A model generated the notes under the pieces. That model had not been told where the DNA came from. It ran no database searches and was given only the letters and a program-made list of their open reading frames with translations. A program made the position numbers and the translations under genes. A stretch of DNA of 7,595 bases. It comes from Thermoplasmata archaeon. GTDB taxonomy: Archaea > Thermoplasmatota > Thermoplasmata > Lutacidiplasmatales > UBA184. This document shows positions 5,730-7,595 of this stretch, in pieces (position 1 is the stretch's first letter; each line of letters begins with the position of its first letter). The DNA lies in contig JASHWW010000146.1 in the NCBI GenBank assembly GCA_030043855.1, forward strand, positions 1-7,595, given 5' to 3'.

Positions 5730-5744
5730 GCGGCCGCGGGCCGC
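5730..5744 (-). terminator. GC hairpin after the cupredoxin gene
   Basis: GCGGCC (5730-5735) and GGCCGC (5739-5744) pair perfectly around a 3-base loop, starting 5 bases after the stop of the minus-strand cupredoxin gene. No T-run follows, so it is not a classic terminator. It may protect or define the mRNA 3' end. Short GC palindromes are common at this base composition. Confidence 0.3.
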
Positions 5745-5749
5745 GTCGC

Positions 5750-6472
5750 CTATCCCTTCGGGGGCGACGGCGGCGTCGGGGGCACGCTGCCGCCGGGACC
5801 GGCGTCGGGCGGCTCCGGGTACCCGAGACGCTGCGGCGGCATCTCGAACTCGCTCCCGCGCCGGCGCCCGACCACGAATCCCAGCACCACCGCGATCACG
5901 GTCAGCGTGACGACGGTGCCGACGATGATGAACACGGCGAGCCCGGGACCCGTCGCGGGGGCACTGACCGACAGGTTCGACGGGACCGCTTCGCCGAAGG
6001 CGATGTACCCGTACATCCCGCTCGCGAAGTGGCCGGGTTCGAGGCAAACGAACTCGAACCAGCCGACGCCGGCGAACTGGATCGTCCCGTTGGTCGTGAG
6101 CCCCGTCCCGTTCTCCCAGATGCTGACGAGCGGCGGATACTGCTGGAAGTAGGTCGCGAGGTCCGTGCTCTGCGGGATCGTGTGGTTCAGCTGGGAGGAG
6201 ACGGTGAACGTGTGCCCCGACCCACTCGTGTCGGCGTTGGTGAAGATCGCCGTCACGTTCGTCGCGCTGGGGACGTTGTTGATGATGTCCGGGGAGAAGC
6301 GCAGACCGTCCACCGCGCTGACGGAGAACGAGTCCGCGTTCCCGACGTTGAGGACCGCGCCGCGCGCGGGGAGGGCGAGCAGTCCGGTCGTCACGACGGC
6401 CGTGATCAGGAGGCCGGTCAGCCCCCCCACGATGAGCGTGCGCCCGAGCCGGGCCCGCGTCGGCGACCTCAC
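5750..6472 (-). CDS. Membrane-anchored type-1 (blue) copper protein, cupredoxin
   Basis: Likely extracytoplasmic electron carrier. From the GTG at 6472-6470 the protein has 240 residues: a hydrophobic signal or anchor at about 12-36, a cupredoxin domain at about 38-165, a second membrane helix at about 177-201, a basic stop (GRRRG) and a Pro-rich cytoplasmic tail. Copper ligands are visible: H87 in SGHTF, and C143, H148 and M153 in the C-x4-H-x4-M motif. Five N-x-S/T sequons (72, 96, 121, 128, 166) all fall outside. The start is supported by GGGAG at 6481-6477; the frame stays open upstream but without protein-like sequence. It is divergent from the CuA subunit gene and paralogous to the blue copper protein at the right edge, so it probably delivers electrons from the Rieske/cytochrome b complex to an oxidase. 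Confidence 0.9.
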   Translation of the reverse strand: MRSPTRARLGRTLIVGGLTGLLITAVVTTGLLALPARGAVLNVGNADSFSVSAVDGLRFSPDIINNVPSATNVTAIFTNADTSGSGHTFTVSSQLNHTIPQSTDLATYFQQYPPLVSIWENGTGLTTNGTIQFAGVGWFEFVCLEPGHFASGMYGYIAFGEAVPSNLSVSAPATGPGLAVFIIVGTVVTLTVIAVVLGFVVGRRRGSEFEMPPQRLGYPEPPDAGPGGSVPPTPPSPPKG

Positions 6473-6613
6473 GGAGCTCCCAAGGACGGTCGCCCAGCGG
6501 TGCTGTCGTTCAAAGCCATTCCGTACGTACAGACCGCCCCGCGCGCCCGCTCTCCGACCGCGCTGCGGTTGGTACGCGAGGAATATGAAACCCGACGACC
6601 CCCTCGACCCATC
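6473..6613. promoter_or_regulatory. Divergent promoter region between cupredoxin and subunit II genes
   Basis: These 141 bases must hold the promoters of both divergent genes. On the plus strand the TATA-like element at 6581-6590 is the best signal. On the minus strand only a weak TTTGAAC (6514-6508) lies at a fitting distance from the cupredoxin start. A GTACGTAC palindrome sits at about 6523-6530. A 16-codon minus frame (6519-6469) ends in a GTGA overlap with the cupredoxin start. Confidence 0.5.
6581..6590 (+). promoter_or_regulatory. TATA-like element of the split subunit II gene
   Basis: GAATATGAAA is the only A/T-rich stretch in the 141-base divergent region. Its centre is about 28 bases before the GTG at 6614, the distance expected if transcription starts at or next to that codon, so a leaderless mRNA is predicted. 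No Shine-Dalgarno site precedes 6614, in keeping with this. Transcription has not been shown. Confidence 0.45.
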
Positions 6614-6832
6614 GTGGGGGCCCCGGCGATCGCGGCGTTCGCGGCATCCGTCGGCCCGTCCGCGGTCCACGTCGTGCTCGCCTCCGGCGAGACGATCCTC
6701 CAGGAGGTCAACCCGCTCCTCTGGACGATGATCGCGATCAGCGCCGCCGGCGCGATCGTGACGTTCGCGTTCCTGACCTACGCCGTCTGGAAGTTCCGGG
6801 ACCCGAAGGCGCGGAGGCGGCGGTATGGTTAA
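6614..6832 (+). CDS. N-terminal (first membrane helix) part of a split cytochrome oxidase subunit II
   Basis: The 72-residue product has an N-terminal hydrophobic stretch (about 3-24, perhaps a signal), then LLWTMIAISAAGAIVTFAFL and on to YAVWKF (35-61), ending in a basic DPKARRRRYG. This looks like the first transmembrane helix and following cytosolic basic loop of oxidase subunit II, which normally continues into a second helix and the CuA domain. Here the frame stops with TAA, and the next gene supplies the second helix and CuA. The stops and starts overlap by 8 bases (ATGGTTAA). The GTG at 6614 is chosen because a TATA-like GAATATGAAA lies about 28 bases upstream, which would make the transcript leaderless, and there is no Shine-Dalgarno site. 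GTG 6674 is an alternative. A sequencing frameshift joining the two genes cannot be excluded. Confidence 0.72.
   Translation: MGAPAIAAFAASVGPSAVHVVLASGETILQEVNPLLWTMIAISAAGAIVTFAFLTYAVWKFRDPKARRRRYG
6813..6817 (+). promoter_or_regulatory. Ribosome binding site for the CuA-domain gene
   Basis: GGAGG sits inside the end of the first subunit II gene, 7 bases before the ATG at 6825. It decides between two readings: a genuine separate start for the CuA part, which it favours, and an accidental frameshift in a single subunit II gene. Confidence 0.7.
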
Positions 6833-7283
6833 CAAATTCGAGGTCGCCTGGACGCTCGCCGTCGTCGGTCTGCTGGCGGGGGTCGCGGTCTACTCGACGA
6901 TCCTGCTCTACCAGATCGACGCGCTGCCGTCGAACCCGGGGGAGTACGTGACGGTCATCGGCCAGCAGTGGGCCTGGCGGTTCTGCTACACGAACGGGAC
7001 CTGCGTCACGTCCGAGTACGACGCCTCGACGAACACGGTGTCGGGCGGGGCGTTCTGGGCCACACCGGGCGAGGTCGTGCAGATCAACGTCACGTCGGTC
7101 GATGTCGACCATTCGTTCAACATCCCCCAGCTCGGGGTCCGCATCGACGCGATCCCGGGCCGGTGGAACGACTTCGCGTTCACGGTTCCGAACGTCGCCA
7201 TCGGAACGAAGTACCTGATCCAGTGCACCGAGTTCTGCGGCGAGTTCCACGGAACGATGCGCTCGTTCCTGATCGTCACGTAA
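6825..7283 (+). CDS. coxB: Cytochrome oxidase subunit II, second helix plus CuA domain
   Basis: The product accepts electrons through a binuclear CuA centre and passes them to subunit I of a heme-copper oxidase. Its 152 residues hold one membrane helix (5-30, FEVAWTLAVVGLLAGVAVYS onward), QQWAWRF at 47-53 (the aromatic electron-entry motif), and a complete CuA site: H96 in DVDHSF and C134-T-E136-F-C138-G-E-F-H142-G-T-M145. The protein is much shorter than ordinary subunit II because the first helix is encoded by the preceding overlapping gene. The ATG has GGAGG at 6813-6817, 7 bases upstream, a strong argument that it is a true start. C54 and C60 bracket a short loop and might pair. Subunit I is not in the window. 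The fold is a cupredoxin, and two blue copper genes flank it. Confidence 0.94.
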   Translation: MVNKFEVAWTLAVVGLLAGVAVYSTILLYQIDALPSNPGEYVTVIGQQWAWRFCYTNGTCVTSEYDASTNTVSGGAFWATPGEVVQINVTSVDVDHSFNIPQLGVRIDAIPGRWNDFAFTVPNVAIGTKYLIQCTEFCGEFHGTMRSFLIVT

Positions 7284-7288
7284 TCCGC

Positions 7289-7305
7289 GCCCCGGCTCGG
7301 GGCGG
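7289..7305. terminator. GC hairpin between convergent CuA and cupredoxin genes
   Basis: CGCCCCG (7289-7295) and CGGGGCG (7299-7305) form a 7-bp stem with a GCT loop, 5 bases after the CuA gene stop and 14 bases from the stop of the converging gene. Being a palindrome it would form in both transcripts and could act as a two-way 3'-end signal. There is no T-run. Confidence 0.4.
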
Positions 7306-7319
7306 GGCCGTTCGACCGC

Positions 7320-7595
7320 TCAGTGGGCCCCGCCGTGCCCGGATGGGGGCGCGGGGGGGAACCGACCGACGAACGACGAGAGGGCAGCGACGGTGATCCC
7401 GATCCCGAGCAGCACGCCCGAGCCGACGAGCACCCACCCTTCCACGATCGCGGTGCTGGGGGACGGGGGCGGCGGCGGGACCGGCACCCCGGCGTAGAGG
7501 TAGCCGAACATCCCCGACGCGAAGTGGCCGGGGACCTGGCAGAGGTACTCGTAGATCCCGGCGGCGGGGACGGTGAAATTCGCCCACACGGTCGC
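7320..7595 (-). CDS. Second membrane-anchored blue copper protein, N-terminus beyond right edge
   Basis: The C-terminal 91 residues are visible. They contain C-Q-V-P-G-H-F-A-S-G-M, the C-x4-H-x4-M copper motif of type-1 copper proteins, then GYLYAG, a linker with five consecutive prolines, a membrane helix (about VEGWVLVGSGVLLGIGITVA) and a short Pro/Gly/His tail. The first copper His must lie upstream of the window. The copper loop is nearly identical to that of the cupredoxin at 5750-6472 (both PGHFASGM then GY), and a 15-base nucleotide identity underlies it, so the two are paralogues from duplication. It converges with the CuA gene, the stops being only 36 bases apart. Probably another electron carrier to the oxidase. 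Confidence 0.88.
   Translation of the reverse strand, partial: ATVWANFTVPAAGIYEYLCQVPGHFASGMFGYLYAGVPVPPPPPSPSTAIVEGWVLVGSGVLLGIGITVAALSSFVGRFPPAPPSGHGGAH

Noticed and set aside
4608..6047. Long minus-strand open frame of 479 codons across the regulator and cupredoxin genes
   Set aside because: It is Arg/Pro/Ala-rich with no domain, runs out of phase with two genes that have clear motifs, and is typical of spurious frames in GC-rich DNA.
6585..6731. Plus-strand ATG at 6585 as the start of a gene before the CuA part
   Set aside because: Its frame gives a Ser/Arg-rich peptide with no membrane helix. The A/T-rich sequence around it fits better as a TATA-like element for the GTG at 6614.
6473..6835. 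Upstream extension of the cupredoxin frame to 6835
   Set aside because: The extra 121 residues are Arg/Asp-rich, overlap the oppositely directed subunit II gene, and lack any cupredoxin or signal feature. The GTG at 6472 directly precedes a signal-like helix.
1..7595. RNA genes, CRISPR array, insertion sequence or prophage
   Set aside because: I saw no tRNA-like cloverleaf, no regularly spaced direct repeats, no transposase or integrase motif and no target-site duplication. Genes are tightly packed throughout.

Overview
The window reads as GC-rich (roughly two thirds GC by eye), densely packed DNA from an archaeon with an aerobic or high-potential respiratory chain. Pointers to Archaea are a SpoVT/AbrB-PhoU fusion regulator, a cytochrome b fused to subunit IV without a neighbouring cytochrome c1 or f, membrane-anchored blue copper proteins, many N-x-S/T sequons in the extracytoplasmic domains, and a mix of apparently leaderless first genes with GGAGG-led downstream genes. 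A high-GC member of the Thermoplasmatota, for example a soil or sediment lineage rich in cupredoxins, is my best guess, but it is inference and no marker gene is present to settle it.

Layout. Positions 1-4530 hold one leftward (minus-strand) cluster, in transcription order: tatA (4530-4321), tatC (4213-3380), a second TatA/B-like gene (3373-2978), a 61-residue single-pass membrane protein (2981-2796), a Rieske iron-sulfur protein (2796-1966), fused cytochrome b/subunit IV (1952-600), an 87-residue membrane protein (607-344) and a multi-pass membrane protein that runs off the left edge (351 to below 1). From tatC on, neighbours overlap or lie within 13 bases, so this looks like one operon. Upstream on the same strand lies a SpoVT/AbrB-PhoU regulator (5668-4631), with an 8-bp-arm inverted repeat just before its start and a 9-bp-arm inverted repeat between it and tatA.

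The right part (5750-7595) is a copper cluster. A membrane-anchored type-1 copper protein (6472-5750, minus) is divergent from a rightward pair (6614-6832 and 6825-7283) that together look like cytochrome oxidase subunit II cut in two between its first and second membrane helices. The second half carries a complete CuA site. A second blue copper protein (7320 to beyond 7595, minus), paralogous to the first, converges on it.

How the parts could work together (inference): the Tat genes export the folded Rieske protein, whose signal is a KR variant of the twin-arginine motif. Rieske plus cytochrome b oxidise a quinol, probably a menaquinone type as judged from the PDWY Qo motif. The cupredoxins would replace cytochrome c and carry electrons to the CuA subunit of a terminal oxidase whose subunit I is not in this window. 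The small membrane proteins are candidate accessory subunits. No RNA gene, CRISPR array, insertion sequence or origin was seen.
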